Assembly (NCBI GenBank): GCA_023417475.1
Contig: JAEZFP010000032.1
Span: forward strand, 1 to 64,000
Direction: 5' to 3'
Origin: Bacillota bacterium
GTDB taxonomy: Bacteria > Bacillota > UBA4882 > UBA8346
Length of the DNA: 64,000 nucleotides
The notes below the pieces were generated by a model. It did not search any database. It saw nothing but the letters and a program-made list of their open reading frames with translations, and had not been told where the DNA came from. Shown one piece after another: positions 43,699-51,141 of this stretch. The position numbers and the translations under genes are program-made. Position 1 is the stretch's first letter. The number at the start of each line of letters is the position of its first letter.

Positions 43699-44550
43699 AT
43701 GGTTAAGACTGCGGCTCAAAATCTGATCAAACCGTTGATCTTCAGCTTGTTATCCATAGTCTTTGTGATCAGCATCTTTCCGATCCTCTATATTATCCTG
43801 GCTTCATTCAAGACCAATGCGGAGATTCTGACCTCGGGGGCGAATATCTTTCCGGCGCGTTTTCTGACGGAAAACTACGCGAAAGCTTGGAACCTGGCTA
43901 ATTTCAAGTTATATACCTGGAATAGTATTTACATGTCCTTTTTCATTGTAATCGGCTCGATTATCACGGCGACCACCTTGGCGTATGTCTTTGATCGCGG
44001 GGTTTTTGCCGGGAAAAAGTTTTTATTCGGCTTACTGCTTTCAACGATGTTTATTGCGCTGGGGACCTCCAGCTTATTCCCGCAGCTGCAGGTGGCGAAG
44101 CTGTTTGGCTTGCACACTTCGTTGTGGGGGGTAATTGTCGTCCGGGTGCTTGGGATCAACGTTTCCCTGGTTTTTGTGGCCAAAGGATATTTGGCGACGA
44201 TCCCCAAAGAGATTGACGAAGCGGCGAAGATCGACGGCTGCGGCTTCATCGGGATCTATTGGCGGATCATCTTTCCGTTGTTGAAGCCGTTGATCGCCAC
44301 CATCGGCCTGCTCTCATTCCGGGCGGCTTGGAACGACTATTTGCTACCGTTGGTCTTTACGTTGACCAATCCCAATAAATCGCCGCTGATCGTCGGAGTG
44401 ATCAATCTAATGAACACCGGCGACTCCGCATCGTCATGGAACCTGATGCTGGCGGCCACCACCATCGCCATCGTGCCGATGTTGACCGTTTACTTGATCT
44501 TGAATAAATATTTCATTACCGGCCTGATGAGCGGGGCGGTAAAGGGTTAA
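43699..44550 (+). CDS. CUT1 sugar ABC importer permease (MalG type)
   Basis: A 283-residue inner-membrane permease, the second half of the transmembrane pair. The EAA loop is EIDEAAKIDGCGFIGIYW followed by IIFPLLKP. The C terminus ends in GLMSGAVKG, the usual MalG ending. AAGGAAGTG precedes the ATG, 13 bases after the first permease. Confidence 0.94.
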   Translation: MVKTAAQNLIKPLIFSLLSIVFVISIFPILYIILASFKTNAEILTSGANIFPARFLTENYAKAWNLANFKLYTWNSIYMSFFIVIGSIITATTLAYVFDRGVFAGKKFLFGLLLSTMFIALGTSSLFPQLQVAKLFGLHTSLWGVIVVRVLGINVSLVFVAKGYLATIPKEIDEAAKIDGCGFIGIYWRIIFPLLKPLIATIGLLSFRAAWNDYLLPLVFTLTNPNKSPLIVGVINLMNTGDSASSWNLMLAATTIAIVPMLTVYLILNKYFITGLMSGAVKG

Positions 44551-44597
44551 CCTGCTCTCCTGACCCAATTAACCATGACGAAAGGAAGGACGTACCA

Positions 44598-45578
44598 ATG
44601 TCCGCAAAACTTCAATCCAGTCCGGTCATTCGCCGGTGTCCCAATAATCCGATTCTGTCCGCCCGGGAACTCCCGTTCGCCTCGAACCTGGTCTTCAATG
44701 CCGGAGTCGCCAAATACCAAGGCCAATATGTCATGTTATTCCGGAACGATTACGGCTATTCGGGCGGAAACAACTTTCAAGGCACCAACCTTGGTCTGGC
44801 TTACAGTGACGACGGCATCAAGTGGAATGTCAACAGCAAGCCCTGTTTTGACTTGAAAAGCGCGGAGATCCTCCGGGCCTACGACCCGCGTTTGACGGTT
44901 ATTGAAGGAAAATGTTACGTTTGTTTCGCGGTGGACACCCGTCACGGGTTGCGGGGCGGGATCGCCGTTACCGAAGACTTTGAAACGTTCGAAATTCTCA
45001 GCTTGTCGGTTCCCGACAACCGGAACATGGCCTTGTTCCCGGAACGGATCAACGGTCACTACGTCCGGTTGGAACGGCCGTTCCCCGTCTATAGCCGGGG
45101 GGGCCTCGACCGTTTCGATACCTGGATCTCAGACTCCCCCGACTTGAAATATTGGGGCAACTCCCAACTGGTCTTGGCGGTGGAGGATGTCCCGTTCGCC
45201 AACGATAAAACCGGGCCGGCGGCGCCGCCGATCAAGACCGAAAAAGGCTGGCTGACATTGTTCCACGCGGTCGACCTGGACCCAACCCGCGGCAAAAACG
45301 GTTGGGAGGATCGCTGGCAGAAACGCTATTCGGCCGGAATCATGCTGTTGGATCTGAACGATCCATCCAAAGTGATCGGAATGTCCAAAGAACCGTTGCT
45401 TGCTCCAGAGGCGCCTTATGAACGGGATGGCTTCCGCAACGACGTGATCTTCCCGGGCGGGATGATCCTGGAGGAATCCGGCGAGGTTAAAATCTATTAC
45501 GGCGCCGCCGATACGGTGGAGTGTTTGGCAACGGCCGATCTGAACGACTTGCTCAAACTTTGCAACCAACCGAAATAG
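44598..45578 (+). CDS. GH130 beta-mannoside phosphorylase
   Basis: A 326-residue five-bladed propeller of glycoside hydrolase family 130. Key blocks are RCPNNPIL, NAGVAKYQGQYVMLFR, AYDPRLTVIEGKCYV (containing the catalytic Asp), RLERPF and NDVIFPGG, and the tail KIYYGAADTVECLA. GH130 enzymes split beta-mannosidic bonds with phosphate and release alpha-mannose-1-phosphate. A phosphomannomutase in the same locus supports this. Whether it acts on mannosyl-glucose or mannooligosaccharides is open. Confidence 0.9.
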   Translation: MSAKLQSSPVIRRCPNNPILSARELPFASNLVFNAGVAKYQGQYVMLFRNDYGYSGGNNFQGTNLGLAYSDDGIKWNVNSKPCFDLKSAEILRAYDPRLTVIEGKCYVCFAVDTRHGLRGGIAVTEDFETFEILSLSVPDNRNMALFPERINGHYVRLERPFPVYSRGGLDRFDTWISDSPDLKYWGNSQLVLAVEDVPFANDKTGPAAPPIKTEKGWLTLFHAVDLDPTRGKNGWEDRWQKRYSAGIMLLDLNDPSKVIGMSKEPLLAPEAPYERDGFRNDVIFPGGMILEESGEVKIYYGAADTVECLATADLNDLLKLCNQPK

Positions 45579-45590
45579 AGGTGGGCGCTG

Positions 45591-46562
45591 ATGCCGCAAC
45601 CATACGATTGGCCGTTGGAACAGCTAAGAACCTATCAACCGGAGTTGACGAAACAAGCGGACTTCGCGGTTTTTTGGAGCCGGACCTTGGTCGAACTGGC
45701 TCAGACTCCGCTGGAATACCGGATGGAGCCTTATGATTATCCGGTACGGGGCGTCAAAGTCTATAACCTTCGCTACCGGAGCTATCGTGACGCGACCATC
45801 GAAGCCTGGCTGGTATTGCCGGACGGTCCGGGACCTCACCCGGGCTTGGTGTTGTTCCATGGTTATAATTGGGCTTTTGACGGCAAGATTCATGATACGG
45901 TCAACCTGGCCTTGCATGGTTATGCCTGTTTTCAATTGTTGGTCCGCGGCCAGCAGGGCCATAGTGAAGACAATATTGGGTCGCCCGCCGGACATCCGGT
46001 GGGCTGGTTGACCCAAGGAATCGCCGATCCCGCCGCATATTACTACCGGGCCGTCTATATGGACGCGGTCCGGGCGCTGCAAGTTCTGGCAACCATCAAA
46101 ACGGTTGATCCCAACCGCATCGGGGTGATGGGCGGGAGTCAGGGCGGAGGATTGGCGCTGGCGGGAGCCGCGCTTTCGGATATTCCGCGGGTGGCGGTGG
46201 TGGACTTTCCGTTTTTGGCCAACTTCGAACGGGCGATTGATATCGCACCCGGCGGCCCCTATTATGAACTGAATGAATACTTCCGGCGTAACTCCGCTCC
46301 GGAGTATGAGACGGCGGCGCGGCGCACCCTCAGTTACTTTGATCTGATCAACCACGCGCCGCAAGTCCGCTGTTACACCTTGATGACGATGGGGTTGATC
46401 GACCAGACCACCCCGCCTTCAACGGTGAGCGCGGTCTACAATCACTTGCGCTGCGCCAAGGACCTGATGGTCTGGCGCTATTTCGGGCACGAGGTCATTC
46501 CCGGTTCGATTGAGCGCAAACTCCGAACGTTGCTCCGGTTTTTACAGGCGGAACCGGAGTGA
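45591..46562 (+). CDS. CE7 acetyl xylan esterase/cephalosporin-C deacetylase family
   Basis: A 323-residue alpha/beta hydrolase of carbohydrate esterase family 7. The three CE7 signatures are present: VRGQQGHS (RGQ), MGGSQGGGLA with nucleophile Ser183 (GxSQG), and FGHEVIPG (HE). The enzyme removes acetyl groups from short sugars in the cytoplasm. Its position after GH130 suggests deacetylation of imported oligomers. AGAGGTG precedes the ATG. Confidence 0.93.
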   Translation: MPQPYDWPLEQLRTYQPELTKQADFAVFWSRTLVELAQTPLEYRMEPYDYPVRGVKVYNLRYRSYRDATIEAWLVLPDGPGPHPGLVLFHGYNWAFDGKIHDTVNLALHGYACFQLLVRGQQGHSEDNIGSPAGHPVGWLTQGIADPAAYYYRAVYMDAVRALQVLATIKTVDPNRIGVMGGSQGGGLALAGAALSDIPRVAVVDFPFLANFERAIDIAPGGPYYELNEYFRRNSAPEYETAARRTLSYFDLINHAPQVRCYTLMTMGLIDQTTPPSTVSAVYNHLRCAKDLMVWRYFGHEVIPGSIERKLRTLLRFLQAEPE

Positions 46563-46614
46563 AACAATGATAAGCTGTTATGCTTTGAATCTGAAAATAA
46601 AGGCGGAATGAGCA

Positions 46615-47952
46615 ATGACGAACAATTCCTCTTTTTACGATCTGATCGTTGCCGGCGGCGGTCCGTCGGGAGTCGCCGCCGCAGTTTGCGCCGCCCGGAA
46701 TGGCGCGCGGGTCTTGCTCCTCGAACGGCATGGTTTTTTGGGCGGGATGGCTACGGCGGCTTCAGTTCCGACCTTCTGCCCGTATACCGACGGAAAAAAT
46801 GTGGTGATCCGGGGAATCGGGCTTGAAGTCTTGCACAAGATGAAACAGGCGCAAAACTTTGAAACGCCGTTCCGGGATAAGCCGGAAGAACTCAAGCGCC
46901 GCTACGATTGGGTGCCGATCGATCCGGAGGTGTTAAAGGCGGTCTTGGACCAACTGGTCTGGGAAAGCGGTTGCCAGGTGTTGTTGCACTCGCTGATCAC
47001 CGATGTGGTCGCCACGGCCGGTGTCGTCAAGGCCGTGGTCGTGCAGGATAAGTCCGGTCGCCGTGAGATTGGTTGCAACTATGTGATCGACTGCACCGGG
47101 GACGCCGATATTGTGATGGCGGCGGGCGGTCAATGCGAGTATGGCGATGAACGGGGTTTGGTCCAAGCGCCCACACTTTGCTTCCGGTTGGCCCATATCG
47201 ACCTGGACCGTTTTATGAACTACGTTCAGGCGACCGGAGAAAACGGCAATCTTGCCAAAGCGGTGGCCCGGGCGCGGGAAGCCGGTGAGTTCCCCTTTGC
47301 GGAGAAACATGTCTGCGGTTTTGCCATTCAAAATCACGGCATGGCTGGAGTGAATTTTGGCCATGTCTATGAAGTCAATCCGTTACGGGCCGAGGATTTG
47401 ACCCGGGCCGAGCTGGAGGGGCGGCGACAACTCCCGGCGTTGTTGGCTTTTTTGCGTAAATACGTCCCGGGTTTGGAAACGGCGGTCCTGGCTTCGTCCG
47501 GGCCGATGATCGGGATCCGAGAGACCCGGCGGATCGTCGGCGAATACCGGATGACGCAGCAGGATTATTATCAACGCTCCAATTTCGCGGATACCATTGC
47601 CCGGTACGCCTATCCCATTGATCTTCACGCGGCCTCCGCCGGAGCAGTGGTCGACCAAAACGCCCCGGACGAATATGTCTCCAGCAAGTACCGGGACGGC
47701 GAATCGTACGCTATTCCTTACCGGGCCTTGCTGCCCCAAGGATTGCGCAATGTGATCGTCGCGGGACGGCCGCTTTCGGCCGATCGGGCGATGCATGGTT
47801 CCTTCCGGGTGATGCCGGCTTGTTTCGCCACCGGGCAAGCGGCCGGGACGGCGGCGGCGCTGTGCGGCAAGGACCAATTTGAACTCCGGCAGGTTGATAT
47901 CGAAACGCTCCAGGCGACACTGAAAACCCAAGGGGCGTATCTTGGCGAATGA
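46615..47952 (+). CDS. FAD-dependent oxidoreductase (FAD_oxidored family)
   Basis: A 445-residue flavoprotein. DLIVAGGGPSGVAAAVCAAR is the dinucleotide fold, ERHGFLGGMATAA follows, IDCTGDADI is the second nucleotide motif, and GRPLSADRAMHGSFRVM near the C terminus completes FAD binding. This family is common in carbohydrate loci, but its substrates are mostly unknown. It is the last gene of the GH130 locus and lies directly before the 21-bp repeat array. Confidence 0.88.
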   Translation: MTNNSSFYDLIVAGGGPSGVAAAVCAARNGARVLLLERHGFLGGMATAASVPTFCPYTDGKNVVIRGIGLEVLHKMKQAQNFETPFRDKPEELKRRYDWVPIDPEVLKAVLDQLVWESGCQVLLHSLITDVVATAGVVKAVVVQDKSGRREIGCNYVIDCTGDADIVMAAGGQCEYGDERGLVQAPTLCFRLAHIDLDRFMNYVQATGENGNLAKAVARAREAGEFPFAEKHVCGFAIQNHGMAGVNFGHVYEVNPLRAEDLTRAELEGRRQLPALLAFLRKYVPGLETAVLASSGPMIGIRETRRIVGEYRMTQQDYYQRSNFADTIARYAYPIDLHAASAGAVVDQNAPDEYVSSKYRDGESYAIPYRALLPQGLRNVIVAGRPLSADRAMHGSFRVMPACFATGQAAGTAAALCGKDQFELRQVDIETLQATLKTQGAYLGE

Positions 47953-48270
47953 ACTTCTGTGGATAACGTAGCCCATTGAGTCGCAAAATGATCTCATTGA
48001 GTCGCTCAACCAGAACATTTTGTGAATAACTCAGCTACGTTATTAACAGAATGATCTGTTTTTGTGAATAACCGATCTACGTTATCCACAAAACAAGCTC
48101 ATTTTGTGAATAACCGATCTATTTCTGTGACTCAATGAGATCATTTTGTGAATAACTGATCTATTTTTGTGAGTAAACGATCTATTTCTGTGGATAAACG
48201 GTTGCGGGTTGTGGATAACTTTTATTCCCGGGGTGTTTCTGTTAGTAAATAAACGATTCCTGTGGATAAA
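47952..48270 (+). repeat. 21-bp repeat array with DnaA-box-like 9-mers
   Basis: About 15 units of 21 bases, some inverted, fill the gap. TGTGAATAA occurs at 48021, 48063, 48105 and 48147, exactly 42 bases apart; TGTGGATAA at 47958, 48189, 48210 and 48261; TTATCCACA in the other direction at 48082; TGTGAGTAA at 48168. All but one match the DnaA box TTATNCACA. GATC sites at 47990, 48053, 48074, 48116, 48158 and 48179 keep the same 21-base register. The minus strand reads as 80 codons with heptads like FIHRNRS, but differences are not biased to third positions, so a DNA-level role is favoured. Confidence 0.8.
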
Positions 48271-48386
48271 TGGGATCGTTTCGTAAGGGGCTATTGCCAA
48301 ACTGAACTTTGGTTCATTTTGCAATGGCTTCTTTTCTTTTTTGAGCGAAGATCAGGAGAACTCGCAAGAGAGGCTAATAAAACCAG

Positions 48387-48415
48387 TTGACATTTTGCAA
48401 ACAAATAAATATAAT
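48387..48415 (+). promoter_or_regulatory. perfect consensus sigma-A promoter of the DUF2087/GIY-YIG unit
   Basis: TTGACA, 17-base spacer, TATAAT: exact consensus, about 40 bases before the first coding start and about 120 bases after the last DnaA-box-like 9-mer. Confidence 0.88.
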
Positions 48416-48454
48416 GACTATGTAATTGGTAGACATCAATGAGGTGTGTTTGAA

Positions 48455-49222
48455 ATGAAAACTGCGAATCTGTTTTGGGAAGCCGGTCTGGCGGAGCTGA
48501 AACAAGGTTATATTTACGACGCCGGGACTGAAGAATATGTATGTATCCTTTGTGGGGAACGGTTCACGCAAGGCCGGATCTACCCGTTGGGCGCCTGGTT
48601 TTTGGATGCGGAGAAAGCGGTCAAAACCCATATCGCCGAGTTACACGGTTCGACTTTCCAATTTCTCTTGGACCTGGATAAAAAGGTGACGGGACTGACC
48701 GACCACCAGAAGGAGATTTTGACCTGCTTTTACCGGAATATGGCCGATAAAGAGATTGCCGCCAAAATGGAGAACGGCAATACCTCGACCATTCGTAACC
48801 AACGTTTTTCGTTCCGGGAGAAGGCCAAACAAGCCAAGGTTTTTTTGGCCATCATGGAACTGCTGGAAGAACATTCGTCCAAAACCGGGCAGTTGATTGC
48901 GATTCCGCCCGGCGTCCGGATGGTGGACGAACGGTACGACATTACCGAAGCGGAAAACGAGTCGATTTTGAAAAATTATTTCCAAGCCGGCGTCGACGGT
49001 CCGTTACGTAGTTTTCCCAAAAAAGAAAAAAGGAAAATCGCCATCTTAAAACAGCTGGTGCAAAGGTTTGAACCGACCCGGCGCTACGCCGAGCAAGAAG
49101 TCAACGAGATTTTAAAGGCGGCGTTTGACGACTATGTCACTTTACGCCGTTATCTGATCGAATACGGATTTATGGATCGCTGCCCCGACGGCAGTTTATA
49201 TTGGGTAAAGCAAGAGCAGTAA
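48455..49222 (+). CDS. zinc-finger/HTH/DUF2087 regulator
   Basis: A 255-residue putative DNA-binding protein. Residues 25-70 hold a C2H2-like metal site (CILCGERF then HIAELH). Residues about 80-140 resemble a LuxR-like helix-turn-helix (LTDHQKEILTCFY, DKEIAAKM). Residues about 180-250 form a DUF2087 domain (LRSFPKKEKRKIAILKQL, RYAEQEVNEIL, DYVTLRRYLIEYGFMDR, then GSLYW). ATG is preferred over a GTG three codons upstream that sits on the GAGGTG site. It heads a three-gene unit. Confidence 0.78.
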   Translation: MKTANLFWEAGLAELKQGYIYDAGTEEYVCILCGERFTQGRIYPLGAWFLDAEKAVKTHIAELHGSTFQFLLDLDKKVTGLTDHQKEILTCFYRNMADKEIAAKMENGNTSTIRNQRFSFREKAKQAKVFLAIMELLEEHSSKTGQLIAIPPGVRMVDERYDITEAENESILKNYFQAGVDGPLRSFPKKEKRKIAILKQLVQRFEPTRRYAEQEVNEILKAAFDDYVTLRRYLIEYGFMDRCPDGSLYWVKQEQ

Positions 49223-49258
49223 GGTGTTAATAAACATCAAACGGAAGGAAGTAAATCA

Positions 49259-49684
49259 ATGGAAAATTCACTGATTACGTGTGAAACTTATCAACGGCGG
49301 TTGAGAGATCTCTGCTTACGCAGCGGTTTGGAAGAATTTCCGACCAAACGCCGGGATCAGTTGATTTTGTTAAAAAGTATCGCCAACGGTTTTGCGGCCG
49401 ATCAAGTATATTCGGAGCAAGCCGTTAATGAGGTCATCAAAAACTGGCGCAATGGCGCCGACTGCTTCAGGGGTTGGGATCATGTGACATTGCGCCGGCG
49501 TTTGGTCGACGAGTCGTTTCTCGACCGCGCCCCGGACGGTTCCAGTTACCGGGTTAACCCCGACGGTCCGGGGGAACTGGCTTTTGAGCCCGGAGTTGAG
49601 CAAGTCGTGTTGACCGCGGTTTTAGCGGAAGGCCAACGGGAGATAGAACAACGGAAAGCAACGTATCTACTAAATCATGGTTAA
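49259..49684 (+). CDS. DUF2087 domain protein
   Basis: A 141-residue protein consisting almost only of a DUF2087 domain: EEFPTKRRDQLILLKSIA, YSEQAVNEVIKNW, HVTLRRRLVDESFLDRAPDG and SSYRV. It looks like the third domain of the preceding gene, probably by duplication. The C-terminal 35 residues are unique. DUF2087 is thought to be a winged-helix-type module; function unknown. GGAAG precedes the ATG. Confidence 0.82.
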   Translation: MENSLITCETYQRRLRDLCLRSGLEEFPTKRRDQLILLKSIANGFAADQVYSEQAVNEVIKNWRNGADCFRGWDHVTLRRRLVDESFLDRAPDGSSYRVNPDGPGELAFEPGVEQVVLTAVLAEGQREIEQRKATYLLNHG

Positions 49685-49756
49685 TAACGAGGCGAACAAT
49701 CCGGTCGCAATTGGGTAGAACATTTTGCGGCCGGACCGCGGAAAGGAAGACGAACA

Positions 49757-50122
49757 ATGGACCGCCGTGCGGAATTAAAAGCAGCTTATAAGAATCGCCC
49801 CAAAAATATGGGCATTTATCAGATTCGCAATCTTGCCAACGGAAAAGTGTATATCGGGAGCGCGCTTAATCTCGATAGCCGCTTCAATTTGTTTGCAATG
49901 GTCACCAAATACGGTGGGGGTTGGGCGGGAAATACCCAGTTGACCCAGGAAATGAAAGAGTTGGGTATGGAGAATTTCACCATTGAAATTCTCGACCAAT
50001 TAAAAGAGAGCGATGATCCGCTGTATGATTACAGCGAGGATTTGCAGACGTTGGAAGCGTTGTGGCTGGAGAAGCTTCAACCATACGGGGAGCGGGGTTA
50101 TAACAAACGGAAACCTGAGTAG
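49757..50122 (+). CDS. GIY-YIG nuclease-family protein
   Basis: A 121-residue protein with the motif GIYQIRNLANGKVYIGSA (GIY and YIG tripeptides 12 residues apart), then RF near residue 42 for the usual Arg, and LEALWLEKLQPYGERGYNKR, which supplies the Glu. Such small proteins accompany DUF2087 regulators in Firmicutes and are not homing endonucleases in an intron. The joint role is unknown. GGAAAGGAAG precedes the ATG. Confidence 0.85.
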   Translation: MDRRAELKAAYKNRPKNMGIYQIRNLANGKVYIGSALNLDSRFNLFAMVTKYGGGWAGNTQLTQEMKELGMENFTIEILDQLKESDDPLYDYSEDLQTLEALWLEKLQPYGERGYNKRKPE

Positions 50123-50160
50123 CGGTAGCTAGACGGTTATAATCTTGGGGTGAATTAATG

Positions 50161-50199
50161 AAAACAACTTCGGTGAAAAACTGCCGGAGTTGTTTTTTG
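50161..50199 (+). terminator. terminator of the DUF2087/GIY-YIG unit
   Basis: AAAACAACTTCGG pairs with CCGGAGTTGTTTT (one G-T pair), followed by TTGTTG. Confidence 0.82.
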
Positions 50200-50363
50200 T
50201 TGAGTAATCACGATGGCGATTCATTCTCTTTAATCGTTAATCAGGATTATATTCAATTGTCTATTTCTTTTTAATTCAAAAGGTATATAATAAAACCACG
50301 AAATTTGGAATGAGATGGAATGAGATTGGATCGGACTTGGTAAGTTTATTATTTTCTTGTACT

Positions 50364-50404
50364 AGAAGGAGGTGACTCAAAGCCAAACGGCTTTGAACGC
50401 AATG
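50364..50404 (+). promoter_or_regulatory. ribosome site separated from its start by a hairpin
   Basis: AGAAGGAGGTGACT (50364-50377) is nearly a full anti-16S match, but the best start, ATG 50402, lies 29 bases downstream. Between them AAAGCC-AAAC-GGCTTT (50379-50394) folds into a perfect six-base hairpin. Folded, the distance shrinks to about 13 bases. A GTG inside the ribosome site is in frame but would leave no spacing. Confidence 0.55.
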
Positions 50405-51133
50405 AAAATTACCAATCAACTTGCGATGCTGGAGATTTCCGCCAATGTGCTGGGAAATCCCAGTGTAGTTTACCCCACGTTGCTCTGGGATGACCAGACA
50501 ATGATTTTAGTGGACACCGGATTCCCGGGGCAGTTGCCTTTATTTCAAGCGGCCATCACCGGGCTCGGTTTGGAATTCGCACGGTTAAATCAAGTGATCA
50601 TTACCCATCAGGATATTGACCATATCGGCAGTTTGCCGGCACTGGTGGCGGCGTTGCCGGAGCCCCCGGAAGTTTTGGCGCACGAAAACGAAAAACCGTA
50701 TATTCAAGGGGACCAACGGTTGATCAAGTTCAGCGCCGAACGGTTGGCGACCTTGCCGGAAGAACAACGCCAACGGATGCGGCAGGTTGCCGCCAACCTT
50801 CCCAAAGCCAAGGTAACCCGGACGGTGTCCGACGGCGAATTCCTGCATTGGGGCGGCGGTATTACGGTGATTCATACCCCCGGCCATACGCCGGGACATC
50901 TCTGCCTCTACCTCCACGTCAGTAAAACATTGGTTACCGGGGACGCCTTAAATGTCGTTGATCAGCAATTGATTGGGGCGATTCCCCACTACACGCAGGA
51001 TATTGAGCAGGCGGCGGCATCGCTGCGGAAATTGGCGCAATACGATATCGAAAATGTCATCAGTTATCACGGCGGGTTATATCGCGGAAACGTCAACGCC
51101 CGGATTGCGGAGTTGGCGGAAGGGACAGTGTAG
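50402..51133 (+). CDS. metallo-beta-lactamase-fold hydrolase
   Basis: A 243-residue MBL-fold protein, with VDTGFPG, the metal motif ITHQDIDHIGSLP (HxDxDH), HTPGHTPGHLCLY, VTGDAL and SYHGG. The second motif His is Asp, as in the hydrolase at 20.4 kb. It resembles glyoxalase II-like or lactonase-like enzymes; substrate unknown. The nucleotidyltransferase gene starts nine bases after its stop. Confidence 0.85.
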   Translation: MKITNQLAMLEISANVLGNPSVVYPTLLWDDQTMILVDTGFPGQLPLFQAAITGLGLEFARLNQVIITHQDIDHIGSLPALVAALPEPPEVLAHENEKPYIQGDQRLIKFSAERLATLPEEQRQRMRQVAANLPKAKVTRTVSDGEFLHWGGGITVIHTPGHTPGHLCLYLHVSKTLVTGDALNVVDQQLIGAIPHYTQDIEQAAASLRKLAQYDIENVISYHGGLYRGNVNARIAELAEGTV

Positions 51134-51141
51134 AACGGACG

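Noticed and set aside
42889..43719. 276-codon minus-strand frame
   Set aside because: Antisense shadow of the MalF-type permease, composed of His/Gln-rich low-complexity sequence.
47383..48018. 211-codon minus-strand frame
   Set aside because: Lies almost entirely antisense to the FAD oxidoreductase, which has full family motifs.
47952..48270. CRISPR array
   Set aside because: Units are 21 bases, contiguous and degenerate, with no unique spacers and no cas genes nearby.
48082..48324. 80-codon minus-strand frame with FIHRNRS-like heptads
   Set aside because: Starts at a TTG without a good ribosome site, and differences between repeat units are not concentrated at third positions; better explained as part of the DnaA-box array.
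49757..50122. GIY-YIG gene as a homing endonuclease in an intron
   Set aside because: No interrupted gene or intron structure around it; it is part of a normal operon with DUF2087 genes.
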